From: Kangiella spongicola
GTDB lineage: Bacteria; Pseudomonadota; Gammaproteobacteria; Enterobacterales; Kangiellaceae
Assembly (NCBI RefSeq): GCF_003194565.2
Contig: NZ_QICH01000003.1
Location: 372,001 to 436,000 of the forward strand
Reading direction: 5' to 3'
DNA length: 64,000 bases
Shown here: positions 37,570-47,808 of the stretch, one piece after another
Position numbering within the stretch: position 1 is the stretch's first letter
How the letters are laid out: each line of letters starts with the position of its first letter
Notes under the pieces: model-generated
What the model was told of the DNA's origin: nothing
The model's input: only the letters and a program-made list of their open reading frames with translations
Database searches by the model: none
Program-made: the position numbers and the translations under genes

Positions 37570-37601
37570 AGTATAAACTCCGTATCCAAGTACGGAGTCA
37601 A
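37570..37601 (-). promoter_or_regulatory. mer operator-promoter (MerR-regulated PmerT)
   Basis: On the minus strand: -35 TTGACT (37601-37596), then dyad ACTCCGTA-N6-TACGGAGT (37598-37577), then -10 TATACT (37575-37570). The spacer is 20 bp counted to TATACT (19 to TTATAC), longer than the standard 17, as in MerR-type promoters where activator-induced DNA distortion is needed. Lies between merR and merT. Confidence 0.93.
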
Positions 37602-37619
37602 GGGGTTTAGCGATTGTTA

Positions 37620-38012
37620 TTAGTTGTTTTCTGGGAGAAGGGAAGTAATAATCGGGCAATGTGCCTGTTCAGTGTTGCTTGCACATTGTTTCAGTAAATC
37701 ATTAAGACTGGTTTCTAAGCGGCGTAGATCAGCCATTTTTGCACGAACACTGGCAAGTTTGTGGTTTGCTATACTTTGTACTTCTTGGCAAGAAGTCTCT
37801 TCCAGCATCAGCAAGTTAGCGATCTCATCCAAGGAAAACCCTAACTCTTGAGCACGTTTGATAAACCGAATGCGATTCAAAGTCGTCTCAGGATAACGAC
37901 GATAACCTTTAACGGGTTTTTGGGGCTGTTCAATTAAGCCGCACCGTTCATAATATCTAACGGTCTCAACGTTTACGCTTGCCAATTTGGCAAGTTGACC
38001 AATTACATACAT
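37620..38012 (-). CDS. merR: Mercury-responsive regulator MerR
   Basis: 130 residues. N-terminal MerR helix-turn-helix (YVIGQLAKLASVNVETVRYYERCGLI), a dimerisation helix, and the three Hg(II)-binding cysteines C75, C110 and C119 with the 34- and 8-residue spacing of Tn501 MerR. Unlike Tn21 and Tn501, it is transcribed in the same direction as merT-P-C-A, with the operator downstream between merR and merT; similar order is known from some marine mer operons. Hence merR needs its own promoter above 38012, which I did not identify. Confidence 0.95.
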   Translation of the reverse strand: MYVIGQLAKLASVNVETVRYYERCGLIEQPQKPVKGYRRYPETTLNRIRFIKRAQELGFSLDEIANLLMLEETSCQEVQSIANHKLASVRAKMADLRRLETSLNDLLKQCASNTEQAHCPIITSLLPENN

Positions 38013-38140
38013 AATTTAACCGTATTGTCGGTACTGAAGTGGGTAGTAAAATTCTAAGTTGAAAGTACGAATATAACAAACAGTGTATCAATAGCGCAAA
38101 GTCTGCTGTTAGTTCGTTGAGATATTCAATATATTTCATA

Positions 38141-38189
38141 TGGTTAAACTATTTTTTGGTCGATTTATCACGAATCGTGGCCGTACCTC
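38141..38189 (-). repeat. Right terminal inverted repeat of the transposon
   Basis: Inverted copy of 19959-20007 (42 of 49 positions identical). The 128 bp between it and merR carry no gene. Confidence 0.92.
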
Positions 38190-38194
38190 AAGAA
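38190..38194. repeat. Right target-site duplication AAGAA
   Basis: Direct copy of 19954-19958, directly outside the right terminal repeat. Confidence 0.85.
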
Positions 38195-38330
38195 AAGAAC
38201 TCAGATGTAGACTTTTGGAAAGAAGCGTAGTGTCTGGTGACTTTTTGTAACCGGATTATATGCAATATCATTAATTTAACATAATATAAGTTATGCGAAT
38301 ATAGATGTGTAAGGTGAAGAAATATGGTAA

Positions 38331-38357
38331 TCAAAAAGGCGGCCTAGAAAGACCGCT
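38331..38357 (-). terminator. Rho-independent terminator of nhaD
   Basis: On the minus strand a stem GCGGTCT / AGGCCGC (seven pairs, one G-T; TTCT loop) followed by CTTTTTG, 37 nt after the nhaD stop. Confidence 0.85.
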
Positions 38358-38393
38358 CTTTTGGTGTTTGTGACTGCACAGCTTTCTTACTAA

Positions 38394-39797
38394 TTATGAT
38401 CCGTTAATTAAAATATGTACCCAGATACTGGCCGCGTATCCAAGCGCAATAACTGGAGTCCATTTTAAGTGCGTCATGAATGTGTAGTGCCCACGCGCTT
38501 GTCCCATAAGTGCAATACCTGCAGCCGAGCCAATGGATAACAAACTTCCACCAACACCTGCCGTTAAAGTAACCAACAACCATTGCCAATGTGGCATCTC
38601 TGGATGCATTGTAAGAACGGCGAACATTACAGGGATATTATCGACAAGTGATGATAAAACACCTACGAGTATATTTGCTGGTGTTGCGCCTAATTCGCCA
38701 TATAGATAGCTTGAGGCCATGCCTAAATATCCCAAGAAACCCAGACCACCAACTGCTAATATGACACCGTAGAAGAAAAATAAGGTATCCCATTCGGACT
38801 GTGCGATACGATCAAATATATCGTAGGGTCGCTGAACTGACACGCTTGTAGGGTTTTCTTCGGTAACTTTCTTTTGCTTTTGGCGAAGGAAATAACCATA
38901 AACTTTTAAAAAGCCTAGACCAAGCATCATGCCCATCGCTGGTGGTAATCCCAGGAAGTTTTGAAAAGCAATCGCAGTAAGCGTTGTTACTAAGAAGAGG
39001 CCGACGATAATAATGCCGCCCTCCTTTACTTTAGCTTGACCACCCTCTTCTGTTGCCTTTGGTTGGCCGTTAGTCAGCGCCAGTTGAAATATTATTGCCG
39101 GGATAAGGAAGTTAACCACAGAAGGAATAAATAGTGCAAAGAACTCAGAAAACTCAACAATTCCTTTTTGCCAGACCATCAGCGTCGTAATATCCCCAAA
39201 CGGGCTAAAAGCACCGCCAGAATTAGCCGCTACCACGATATTTACACAGCTGACTGCTATAAATTTGGGATTATCTTTACCTACAGCGAGTATCACTGAG
39301 CACATGATCAATGCAGTGGTTAGGTTGTTTGCAATGGTTGATATAAAAAACGCAAAGACTCCTGTCATCCAAAAAAGCTGCTTATAGCTAAACCCTTTGT
39401 TTACTAGCCAGTCTCTTAGCGAATCAAACACATCCCGCTCAATCATGGCGTTGATGTAGGTCATAGCCACTAGTAGAAAGAAAAAGAGCTCAGCATACTC
39501 AAGAAAGTTATGCCTTACCGCTTCAGCGGCAACATCCGACAAACCGTATTGCTTATAGACAATACCGATAACTAGCCATATCAACCCAGCGGCAACCAAA
39601 ATTGGTTTAGATTTTCTAAGGTGAAGCTTTTCCTCGAAAATGACTAAAGAGTATGAAAGTACAAAAATACCGATTGCTAAAAACCCAACCCAGTGATGTG
39701 TCAAATCAACCGCTGCGCTACTTGAGGTTTCAGATGCAACTGCTTGAAAAGGAAGAGTTAATAACAAGAATGTTAGAATTTTTTTGAGTGAATTCAA
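38394..39797 (-). CDS. nhaD: Na+/H+ antiporter NhaD
   Basis: 467 residues with 12-13 membrane segments. The ion transporter superfamily pattern is clear: FISTIANNLTTALIMCSVILAVG (discontinuous helix), VNIVVAANSGGAFSPFGDITTLMVWQ and SSLVDNIPVMFAVLTMHPEMPHWQWLLVTLTAGVGGSLLSIGSAAG, all typical of NhaD. It exports Na+ or Li+ in exchange for protons and is widespread in marine and halophilic bacteria. A hydrophobic N-terminus resembling a signal peptide is common in this family. Sits 205 bp outside the transposon; has its own terminator. Confidence 0.93.
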   Translation of the reverse strand: MNSLKKILTFLLLTLPFQAVASETSSSAAVDLTHHWVGFLAIGIFVLSYSLVIFEEKLHLRKSKPILVAAGLIWLVIGIVYKQYGLSDVAAEAVRHNFLEYAELFFFLLVAMTYINAMIERDVFDSLRDWLVNKGFSYKQLFWMTGVFAFFISTIANNLTTALIMCSVILAVGKDNPKFIAVSCVNIVVAANSGGAFSPFGDITTLMVWQKGIVEFSEFFALFIPSVVNFLIPAIIFQLALTNGQPKATEEGGQAKVKEGGIIIVGLFLVTTLTAIAFQNFLGLPPAMGMMLGLGFLKVYGYFLRQKQKKVTEENPTSVSVQRPYDIFDRIAQSEWDTLFFFYGVILAVGGLGFLGYLGMASSYLYGELGATPANILVGVLSSLVDNIPVMFAVLTMHPEMPHWQWLLVTLTAGVGGSLLSIGSAAGIALMGQARGHYTFMTHLKWTPVIALGYAASIWVHILINGS

Positions 39798-40228
39798 CGT
39801 TTAATAATCCATATAAACCATGATGAGGCGTAATTATAGTGAGCTATGTTAGGGCATGACAGGATTTATTTAGGAATTAACACTATGTTTTCTAATGCGC
39901 TTTAATAATATAATCTAATGCTATGTGGGCAGGCTTTCTTTACGAATTAAGGTCACCTAAGAATGGAAAATTCTGTTAAATATAATCAGATAAGCGGAAC
40001 TACAAGGTATACTTTTATTTGATTCTACATTTATGTTTTTTTGGGGCCTAGTTTGATTGTGATTATTTGCGCTAATGGTTGTTTTTTCATCAAAACGCAA
40101 AATCACATTACTTTGCTTAACTTCAACAAGATGGTGTTGATTACTAATTCTTATGTAGCCACGGCAAATTTGCTTTGTTCATTGGTAAGGGTTAGGGTTA
40201 CACCCTTATTTTGACTGAGGAATAAGAC
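39798..40228. other. 431-bp intergenic region with leader hairpin
   Basis: Divergent region between nhaD and the porin gene; no reading frame recognised. A seven-pair hairpin TAAGGGT / ACCCTTA (40186-40192 with 40202-40208) ends 20 nt before the porin start and is followed by TTTTG, perhaps a leader structure or weak attenuator. Both promoters must lie here, but no strong consensus was evident. Confidence 0.5.
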
Positions 40229-41335
40229 ATGTCTAAATTTCTATCGGGCTTATCTGTTTTGATGCTGGGTAGTTTAATTGTTTTCCCCTGCGAGTCCTTC
40301 GCAAATAATGATGAAACTGAAGTCAATATTGGTGGCGCCGTTCGTTTAAACTATGGTTGGAAAGATTATGACAACGATAGTGATGGTGCTTTTGATTTCG
40401 AATTGTTTGCAGTTGATGTGGATATTACCAAAGGCAAATGGTTCGTAGATTCACAGTTTCGCTTCTATCAAACTTTCAATGCCATTCATCACGCCGAGGT
40501 CGGATACAACTTCGACGATGATAATCGTTTAGCGGTTGGTGTCTCCCAAGTTCCTTTTGGTATTAGTCCCTACGCTTCTCATGGTTTTTGGTTCGGTGGC
40601 ACCTACTACTTGGGCTTCGAAGATGATTATGACGCAGGCGTAAAGTGGACAAAAACATCTGGTGACTGGACTTTCGATACGGCTTACTTTTTCAATAGTG
40701 AGTACGATGACTCGGCGCGTTATGGACGCTACTCTTTTGATATTGCCAGTACTGATGTTAGCGATAATAAGGAAGATGGCCAAGCCAACTTCCGTGCCCA
40801 ATATCAGTGGGGTGATCATGTTGTAGGTGCATCATTGCAAGCTGGTAAATTCCGCAACCGTACAACCAACGCACAAGGCGATCATGCCGCTGCAGCGGTT
40901 CATTTTGACGGACACTTTGATAGCTGGAATATTCAGTTACAGCATATTTATTACGATTACGAAGCTGCACCAGAATTACAAACAGACAACAACCGCATAG
41001 CAATGTCAGCGTTCGACTTCCCTTTCGAAATCGCTACTGAGGCTAACGTTACCAGTTTCAACGTCGCTAAAACTTTCAAAGTCGGCAATGACTTTTTAGA
41101 TAAAGTAGTCTGTTATAACGATTTCACCTATACCGCAACTAATAATAAGCCAGGATTAACGGATTCTATCCAAAATGTTACCGGCTGTACTTTAATCAAA
41201 GACGGGCTCTATACCTACGTGGATTGGATCGCTGGCAAGAATATGTGGTTCGCAGGAGGCCCTGGTATAGGTATCTACAACGGTCCAGAAAAGTGGCACT
41301 CACGCCTAAATATTAATATTGGTTACTACTTCTAG
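40229..41335 (+). CDS. Outer membrane porin-like beta-barrel protein
   Basis: 368 residues. Signal peptide ends near ESFANNDE; the mature protein begins with NIGGAVRLNYGWKDY and shows alternating hydrophobic/polar beta strands rich in aromatic residues, ending INIGYYF with the C-terminal Phe needed for outer-membrane assembly. Resembles phosphate-selective or general porin-like proteins. It is 8 nt upstream of a BCCT transporter, so the two are cotranscribed; it may admit the same osmolyte across the outer membrane. GAGGA precedes the ATG. Confidence 0.8.
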   Translation: MSKFLSGLSVLMLGSLIVFPCESFANNDETEVNIGGAVRLNYGWKDYDNDSDGAFDFELFAVDVDITKGKWFVDSQFRFYQTFNAIHHAEVGYNFDDDNRLAVGVSQVPFGISPYASHGFWFGGTYYLGFEDDYDAGVKWTKTSGDWTFDTAYFFNSEYDDSARYGRYSFDIASTDVSDNKEDGQANFRAQYQWGDHVVGASLQAGKFRNRTTNAQGDHAAAAVHFDGHFDSWNIQLQHIYYDYEAAPELQTDNNRIAMSAFDFPFEIATEANVTSFNVAKTFKVGNDFLDKVVCYNDFTYTATNNKPGLTDSIQNVTGCTLIKDGLYTYVDWIAGKNMWFAGGPGIGIYNGPEKWHSRLNINIGYYF

Positions 41336-41343
41336 GAGGACTT

Positions 41344-42966
41344 ATGAGCGTCTCTGATAAAGAGTCGAGCGCAATACACAATCCATTACACGATAAATAC
41401 GATACTGACCACGAAGTCGGCGATAACAACGTGGAAATAATGGGTATGGATTTACATAACCCTGTCTTTTTCGCCTCAGCGTTTTTTGTTTGTCTTTTAG
41501 TTATACTGACACTACTTTTCCCCGAAAAATCAAGCAACTACTACGGTGCAGCCAAGGATTGGTCTATCGGCAACTTCGACTGGTTGTTCATGATTAGTAG
41601 TAATATCTTTGTGCTGTTTTGCTTATTTCTACTGGTCTCGCCCTACGGCAAAGTTCGAATCGGTGGTAAAGAAGCCGATCCTGACTTTTCTTTATTGTCT
41701 TGGTTTGCAATGCTTTTTGCAGCCGGAATGGGGATCGGATTGATGTTCTTTGGTGTAGCAGAGCCTGTAGGTTATTTCACTAGCGAAAACGCTACTCCGT
41801 TTAATGTGCCAGCTAGAACCGAAGAAGCTCAAGCTCTTGCCATGGGCGGCACAATGTTCCACTGGGGACTGCATCCTTGGGCAATTTATGCGGTCGTTGG
41901 TTTGTCGCTAGCATTCTTTACTTATAACTGTAATCTTCCGCTAACGATTCGATCGACTTTTTACCCTATATTCGGTGAAAGGGTCTGGGGCACGACTGGC
42001 AATATAATTGATACTGTCGCAGTATTAGCGACCATCTTCGGCCTTGCCACCTCTCTGGGTTACGGCGCAAGCCAAGCCGCTGGTGGTTTACACTTCTTAT
42101 ATGATGAAATTCCAAATAACATTACGACACAGCTAGCGATTATTTTTGGTGTGACCGTCGTAGCCCTATTCTCGGTTGTCAGAGGCTTGGATGGTGGTGT
42201 AAAAGTTCTCAGCAACATTAATATGTCATTAGCGGCAATATTGATGATTTTTGTATTGGTTGCTGGCTCTACTGTGATGTTGCTTAATGGAATAGGCTCT
42301 ACTCTTATGAGCTATGCGGAAAACGTTTTACCGCTTAGTAACTGGATTGGTCGTGAAGACGAAGGTTATTACAAAGGCTGGACAATTTTCTATTGGGCTT
42401 GGTGGATTTCATGGTCACCATTCGTCGGGATGTTTATTGCTCGCGTTTCTAAAGGTCGAACAGTAAGACAGTTCCTAGCGGCAGTATTAATTATTCCAAC
42501 CCTGTTGACGGCAGTGTGGATGACGATATTCGGCCGTTCAGGTATTAACCAAGTCAAGAATGAAGTCGGAGCTCTGGCTGATGGCGTTAAAGATAGCTCT
42601 CTTGCTTTGTTCCAAATGCTTGAAAACTTACCTTTAACTACGATTACATCGACTATAGCTATCATCCTAGTGTTGGTCTTCTTCATTACATCGTCAGACT
42701 CAGGTTCTTTAGTGATAGATAGCATTACGGCTGGTGGTAAAGTTGATGCGCCAGTTACTCAGCGAGTCTTTTGGGCTGTAATGGAAGGTGTCATTGCGGC
42801 TGTGTTGCTCTTTGGTGGCGGTGCCAATGCGCTAGGTGCATTGCAATCAGCAGCGGTTACTGTTGGTCTGCCCTTCTCTGTGGTGCTTCTATTAATGTGC
42901 GTCAGTCTATTCTTAGGGCTAAGGTCGGCGTATAACCTGAATTACAAAGGGAAAGTATTGAAATAA
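41344..42966 (+). CDS. BCCT family betaine/choline/carnitine transporter
   Basis: 540 residues, 12 membrane segments. Diagnostic motifs: FAAGMGIGLMFFGVAEPVGYF in the TM3 region and the aromatic-rich FYWAWWISWSPFVGMFIARVSKGRTVRQF, the BCCT signature forming the substrate box. It takes up quaternary ammonium osmolytes with Na+ or H+. Whether substrate is choline, glycine betaine or another compound is not decidable here. The cytoplasmic C-terminus is short, so osmosensing of the BetP type is unlikely. Follows the porin with 8-nt spacing behind AGGAGG. Confidence 0.93.
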   Translation: MSVSDKESSAIHNPLHDKYDTDHEVGDNNVEIMGMDLHNPVFFASAFFVCLLVILTLLFPEKSSNYYGAAKDWSIGNFDWLFMISSNIFVLFCLFLLVSPYGKVRIGGKEADPDFSLLSWFAMLFAAGMGIGLMFFGVAEPVGYFTSENATPFNVPARTEEAQALAMGGTMFHWGLHPWAIYAVVGLSLAFFTYNCNLPLTIRSTFYPIFGERVWGTTGNIIDTVAVLATIFGLATSLGYGASQAAGGLHFLYDEIPNNITTQLAIIFGVTVVALFSVVRGLDGGVKVLSNINMSLAAILMIFVLVAGSTVMLLNGIGSTLMSYAENVLPLSNWIGREDEGYYKGWTIFYWAWWISWSPFVGMFIARVSKGRTVRQFLAAVLIIPTLLTAVWMTIFGRSGINQVKNEVGALADGVKDSSLALFQMLENLPLTTITSTIAIILVLVFFITSSDSGSLVIDSITAGGKVDAPVTQRVFWAVMEGVIAAVLLFGGGANALGALQSAAVTVGLPFSVVLLLMCVSLFLGLRSAYNLNYKGKVLK

Positions 42967-43000
42967 TAGTCATTATTTCCAATCTAATTGAAAAAGTAAG

Positions 43001-43024
43001 AAAGCCCCTTCTGGGGCTTTTTTT
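43001..43024. terminator. Strong bidirectional terminator between BCCT and dehydrogenase genes
   Basis: Perfect stem AAAGCCCC / GGGGCTTT (TTCT loop) with a run of seven T after it, and A-rich sequence before it, between convergent genes. Confidence 0.92.
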
Positions 43025-43047
43025 ATATCAGACTTCTCGCCTTAAAT

Positions 43048-44493
43048 TTAATCGATACAGGCGTATTTAATATCTAGATAATCGCTGATTCCATATTTAG
43101 ATCCTTCACGCCCCATGCCTGATTCTTTTACGCCGCCAAAAGGCGCCATTTCGTTAGAAAGCATTCCCGTATTGATCCCAACCATGCCGTATTCAAGGTC
43201 ACGTACGAGTCTTTTAATACGCTTTCTATCTTGGGTATAAGCGTAAGACGCAAGGCCTGCGCTTGTGTTATTAGCGGCTTCAATAATCTCATCGTCATCG
43301 CTAAATGGTATTAACGCAATAACCGGGCCAAATATCTCTTCGCTCACTATATCCATATCCTGAGTAACATTGGAGAGAATCGTTGGTTGTATGATATTTT
43401 TAAACTCTTTGCTTTGACTGCCACCAGCTAAAATTTCAGCACCAGAGTCAGTCGCTTGTTTAATCAACCTTAATACTTTCTCGATACCTTTTTGATTAAT
43501 CAGTGCGGTAATTTTTACGCCTTTAGAGAGTCCGTTTCCTAGCTTCAAGTCATTAACTTGATTTCCCAGGTGCTTTATAAATTCTTGATAAAGGTTCTCA
43601 TGAACAAACACACGATTCGCACAAACACAGGTTTGCCCTGAATTGCGGAACTTGCTCGCCATCAACCCATCTACCGCCGCATTGATATCGGCATCATCAA
43701 ATACTATGAAAGGAGCGTTACCGCCCAATTCCATGGTAACTTTTTGCACGTTTTCTGCCGATTGGGCGATGAGCTTTTTCCCCACCGGCGTCGAGCCGGT
43801 AAACGAAATCTTTCGAACCAGTGGGCTAGAGGTTAAGGCCTGCCCTACCTCGCTTGAAGAAGTACTTGGCACAACATTTACTACGCCCTTAGGGATACCG
43901 GCCTGATCGGCAAGCGCTGCCATGGCTAACGCAGAAAGCGGTGTTTCCGACGCAGGTTTAATCACAACGGTGCAGCCCGCAGCGAGTGCTGGTGAAACTT
44001 TTCTCGCGATCATGGCTTGTGGGAAGTTCCAAGGAGTGATAATTCCAACAACCCCAACTGGGAACTTGTGAATTTCAATCTGCTTGTCGCCGTCTGGCGA
44101 AGGGATTAGGTCACCATTAACGCGAAGCGCTTCTTCGGTAAACCACTTAATGTAGGAAGCTCCGTATAAAATTTCTCCTTTGGCCTCTTCAAGTGGCTTG
44201 CCTTGCTCAATGGTTAAGAGTTCCGCAAGATCATCTGCATTATCAGTAATCAGCGAGTACCACTTGTGCAATAAATTTGAACGTTCTTTTGCGGTAGTTT
44301 TAGACCAAGATTTAAAGGCGGTGTTAGCGGAGTCTATTGCCTGCTCGACCTGCTCTACGCTACAGTCAGCGACCGAGGCTATAATGCCGTTATCGAAAGG
44401 ATTGTCTACATCAAAAGTCTTATCAGCAGACACCCATTGTCCGTCAATATAAGCACGTTCTTTCAGTAGTTCTTTATTCATAATAGTGTTCAT
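43048..44493 (-). CDS. gabD: NAD(P)-dependent succinate-semialdehyde dehydrogenase-like
   Basis: 481 residues, the length of GabD. General base E255 in MELGGNAPF, nucleophile C289 in [13 protein letters not shown], and [23 protein letters not shown] of the cofactor site; the C-terminal [26 protein letters not shown] is typical of the succinate-semialdehyde group. It oxidises succinate semialdehyde (GABA degradation) to succinate. No gabT transaminase is adjacent, so another aldehyde remains possible. Convergent with the BCCT gene. A start 4 codons later is an alternative. Confidence 0.85.
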   Translation of the reverse strand: MNTIMNKELLKERAYIDGQWVSADKTFDVDNPFDNGIIASVADCSVEQVEQAIDSANTAFKSWSKTTAKERSNLLHKWYSLITDNADDLAELLTIEQGKPLEEAKGEILYGASYIKWFTEEALRVNGDLIPSPDGDKQIEIHKFPVGVVGIITPWNFPQAMIARKVSPALAAGCTVVIKPASETPLSALAMAALADQAGIPKGVVNVVPSTSSSEVGQALTSSPLVRKISFTGSTPVGKKLIAQSAENVQKVTMELGGNAPFIVFDDADINAAVDGLMASKFRNSGQTCVCANRVFVHENLYQEFIKHLGNQVNDLKLGNGLSKGVKITALINQKGIEKVLRLIKQATDSGAEILAGGSQSKEFKNIIQPTILSNVTQDMDIVSEEIFGPVIALIPFSDDDEIIEAANNTSAGLASYAYTQDRKRIKRLVRDLEYGMVGINTGMLSNEMAPFGGVKESGMGREGSKYGISDYLDIKYACID

Positions 44494-44576
44494 CCAAAAA
44501 AATGGCTCCGTGATAGAGCCATCTTAACGAACATCAATTTTTTTTCAAAAGAACCATTCGGTATATTTATAATTCT

Positions 44577-46343
44577 TTACATGCGCTCTAGCGTTTCAAT
44601 ACCAAGCAGCTCTAAGCCTACTTCTAACTGATTTAGACAGATTGAAGAAAGTTTCAATAGGCTGGCACGTTTCGCTGAATCGGCCTCTTTGAGTATGTGT
44701 TGCTTCTGATAGAAGGAGCTAAACTCTTGTGCAAGATTGTATAGATGCTCACACAAAAAGTGTGGAGCCCGCTTTTCGACGGTTTTGTTTAAAGCCGAGT
44801 TAAATTCCAGCAGCTTAAAGGTCAAAGCTCTTTCGTTATCAGAAGTTTCTAGTAACTCACCAGGCTCGGCGCCAATCTCTTTTGCTTTACGCAGAATAGA
44901 TTTAATACGTGCAACTTGCATCAACAAGTATGGCCCAGTTTTTCCCTCAAACTCACTAAATTTCTCTAAGTCAAAGATATAGTCTTTAATACGGAAATTT
45001 CTTAGATCGGCAAACTTCAACGTAGAAATAGCAACTTTATGAGCAATCTCTTCTTTTTCAGCCTCATCAAAATCCACACCAAAGTTCGACTCTGCCAGTT
45101 TCTTGCGAGCTTCGTCTTTAGCCATCTGAATCAAGTCATGAAGCTTCATAACGCCACCAGAACGAGTCTTGAATGGCTTGCCATCTTTACCGTTCACGGT
45201 TCCGAAATAAGTGTGCTCATAGGTACAAACTTTATCCATACCCATTAGATCAGCCGTTGCAAACACTTGCTTGAAATGTTGTTGCTGACGACCATCAACC
45301 ACATATAAAACAATATCGGCTTTGTCTTCGTGGATACGCTCGTATAGCGTTGCTATATCAGTAGTACCATACATCACAGCGCCATCTGATTTACGTAGAA
45401 TAAGCGGAGGCATGACCTTCTCGCCCTCTTCGTCCGTAATTGGCACAATTAACGCGCCCTGGTCTTTGACCGAGATGTTTTTCTCTTCAAGTTCTTTTAA
45501 CACTAAAGGGATAAAAGGATCTGCGTCACTTTCACCTTTCCACAAATCAAAAGTAACTCCAAGCTCACCATAGTCACGCTTCAAAGTCGCAATCGACACT
45601 TCTACGAAATGCTTCCACAAAGCTCGGTAGCCTGGGCGACCATTTTGCAGCTCTAGCGTCGCTTGACGTGCTTTTTCAGCGGCTTCTTCATCAGTTTTGC
45701 AAAGTCCTGACTCTTCAGGATAAATAGTCTCCAAATCCTGAATCGTTACTGGCGACTCTTTTGGGTATTCGCCTTCAAAGTTTTCATCGAAATATAGCAA
45801 GTCTGGTTGACGCTTTTTTAAGCCTTCAATCAACATACCCATCTGAGTTCCCCAGTCACCTAGATGAGCATCGGAAACAACTTCGTAGCCTTTAAAACGG
45901 AAAATACGCTGTAGTGAATCACCAATAATCGCTGTTCTAAGGTGACCAACGTGCATCGATTTAGCAACGTTTGGCCCACCAAAATCAATCATAACCTTGG
46001 TACTAGACAAGTCTTCTGCACTGCCGAAAGTCTTGTCTTTACTGAAAGTAGTAAGCTTGTTGGCTAGATACTCTTCATTAACAAAAATATTGATAAAGCC
46101 TGGGCGAACCACTTCGATATTTTTGATAATGTCGTTATCGGCAAGCGAAGCAACAACCTTCTCCGCTGCAACAAAAGGGTTACCAGCGCCCTGTTTCGCC
46201 GCCGCCATCGCACCGTTACACTGAAAGTCGCCTAACTCTGGTCGAGTACAGCGCACAGTTGCGCCGAAATCGAAAGATAAGTCGTTGTCTGCAAATGCTT
46301 GACCAAATAGTTGGCTTAAATCGTGTTCAATGGTGGTTAACAT
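44577..46343 (-). CDS. argS: Arginyl-tRNA synthetase
   Basis: 588 residues. Class I synthetase with the ArgS-specific N-terminal domain (about 1-90), the HIGH-equivalent HVGH in GPNVAKSMHVGHLRTAIIGD, the insertion PYLLMQVARIKSILRKA of the anticodon-binding domain, and the conserved C-terminus LGIETLERM. The KMSK loop is replaced, as usual in many ArgS, by KTRSGGVMKLHDLI. Charges tRNA-Arg. No gene is tightly coupled to it. Confidence 0.97.
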   Translation of the reverse strand: MLTTIEHDLSQLFGQAFADNDLSFDFGATVRCTRPELGDFQCNGAMAAAKQGAGNPFVAAEKVVASLADNDIIKNIEVVRPGFINIFVNEEYLANKLTTFSKDKTFGSAEDLSSTKVMIDFGGPNVAKSMHVGHLRTAIIGDSLQRIFRFKGYEVVSDAHLGDWGTQMGMLIEGLKKRQPDLLYFDENFEGEYPKESPVTIQDLETIYPEESGLCKTDEEAAEKARQATLELQNGRPGYRALWKHFVEVSIATLKRDYGELGVTFDLWKGESDADPFIPLVLKELEEKNISVKDQGALIVPITDEEGEKVMPPLILRKSDGAVMYGTTDIATLYERIHEDKADIVLYVVDGRQQQHFKQVFATADLMGMDKVCTYEHTYFGTVNGKDGKPFKTRSGGVMKLHDLIQMAKDEARKKLAESNFGVDFDEAEKEEIAHKVAISTLKFADLRNFRIKDYIFDLEKFSEFEGKTGPYLLMQVARIKSILRKAKEIGAEPGELLETSDNERALTFKLLEFNSALNKTVEKRAPHFLCEHLYNLAQEFSSFYQKQHILKEADSAKRASLLKLSSICLNQLEVGLELLGIETLERM

Positions 46344-46497
46344 GCTTTATATTCTTAAGGTTGATTAAAAGATAAGTCGTATAAACTGCGCGCATTATAC
46401 TAAAAGAAGTCTGTTAATTGCTATGTTAGAACGGCCTATTGCCATAAATAAAATATGGCTTGATGGCGCCCCATTCGATGATAGATTCGACACTAAT

Positions 46498-46986
46498 TTA
46501 CGTTTTATTGAGCTCTTTTTTAACGAACTCCACTAGATTATCGCTCGCCACTTCAATCATATTCAGTACGTCTGTGAATCCCTTAGCGCCACCATAATAG
46601 GGATCTGGTACTTCCTCGATACCCAGTTCAGGCGCAAAGTCTCGAATAAACAACTTTAGCTTATTCTCATAACCATTTGTTTTTAATAGAGATAAGTTGT
46701 GGTAGTTCTCAAGATCCATCGCGACCACCAAGTCGAAATCAACAAAATCTTTGGCTTCTGCTTTACGTGAGCGAATGTAGGACAAGTGGTAACCCGCTTT
46801 CTTAGCTTCTTGCACGGAGCGTTCGTCAGGTGACTCGCCGACATGAAAAGCGCTGGTACCAGCCGAGTCTACTTTGACCACATCGCCAAGGCCGGCTTCA
46901 TTAACTTTATGTTGAAAAACCCCTTCCGCCGTTGGTGAACGGCAAATATTACCTAAGCATACAAATAAAACTGAATACTGATACAT
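46498..46986 (-). CDS. Low-molecular-weight protein-tyrosine phosphatase
   Basis: 162 residues. P-loop C-x5-R in VLFVCLGNICRSPTAEGVF and general acid Asp in EVPDPYYGGAKGF. Such phosphatases (Wzb/YwlE/LMW-PTP group) dephosphorylate tyrosine kinases or low-molecular substrates, often in polysaccharide regulation. Here it lies 43 nt downstream of kdsB on the same strand, ending the LPS-related cluster; no tyrosine kinase is present in the window, so its partner is unknown. Confidence 0.9.
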   Translation of the reverse strand: MYQYSVLFVCLGNICRSPTAEGVFQHKVNEAGLGDVVKVDSAGTSAFHVGESPDERSVQEAKKAGYHLSYIRSRKAEAKDFVDFDLVVAMDLENYHNLSLLKTNGYENKLKLFIRDFAPELGIEEVPDPYYGGAKGFTDVLNMIEVASDNLVEFVKKELNKT

Positions 46987-47028
46987 AGGATCCTCGATAG
47001 TTAATGCAATTTTTTTATTTAGCCCTAA

Positions 47029-47808
47029 TTAGAGCTGGTGCTGGCGATAATAGGTATTTGCAGCTTGTAAATCTTCCTCAGTGTCAACGCCGAGACCAGG
47101 CTCTTCCTGTGCTGTTTCTACATGGATATGGAACCCATTAGCTAAGACTCGAAGCTGCTCTAAGGACTCTAATTGCTCAATTTGCGCAGGTTTTAGCGTC
47201 ACGTATTGTTGTAAGAAGCCTGCACGATAAGCATAAATACCTATATGTCTTTGACAACAGTTGGTGATTTCTACTTCTTTATTCTCGAAACTCCCGCGTT
47301 GCCAAGGGATTGGCGCACGTGAAAAATATAATGCCTTGCCATCATCAGCGCTAACAACTTTCACAACATTAGGGTTAAACACTTCTTCGTCGCTACTGAT
47401 ATCAGTGCTTAGTGTCGACATAACGCAATCCTGATGCTGCGCAAGATTTTGCGCCACTTGGCTGATGTTCTCCGCCGAAATAAAGGGTTCGTCGCCTTGT
47501 ACATTAACGATGATGTCCGTTTCCGCAAAACCTTCGATAGTACAGACTTCCGCTAATCGATCGCTGCCTGAAACATGATCATCGCGAGTCATGCAAACTT
47601 TGCCATTAAAAGCTTCAACGGCTTCAACGACGCGCTGATCGTCAGTCGCAACAATGACTTGCTTTGCGCCTGACAGCATGGCTCTTTCATAGACATGCTG
47701 AACCATTGGTTTATCGCCAATCAACGCTAACGGCTTGCCTGGCAATCGCGTAGAGGCATATCTAGCAGGGATAACTACGACAAAGTCTGTCTTACCGGCT
47801 ACCGTCAT
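47029..47808 (-). CDS. kdsB: 3-deoxy-manno-octulosonate cytidylyltransferase KdsB
   Basis: 259 residues. Nucleotide-binding start [22 protein letters not shown], then [36 protein letters not shown] and VQGDEPFI, all KdsB signatures. Activates Kdo to CMP-Kdo for LPS inner core synthesis. Its start codon overlaps the ycaR stop by one base (TAATG), coupling translation. Confidence 0.97.
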   Translation of the reverse strand: MTVAGKTDFVVVIPARYASTRLPGKPLALIGDKPMVQHVYERAMLSGAKQVIVATDDQRVVEAVEAFNGKVCMTRDDHVSGSDRLAEVCTIEGFAETDIIVNVQGDEPFISAENISQVAQNLAQHQDCVMSTLSTDISSDEEVFNPNVVKVVSADDGKALYFSRAPIPWQRGSFENKEVEITNCCQRHIGIYAYRAGFLQQYVTLKPAQIEQLESLEQLRVLANGFHIHVETAQEEPGLGVDTEEDLQAANTYYRQHQL

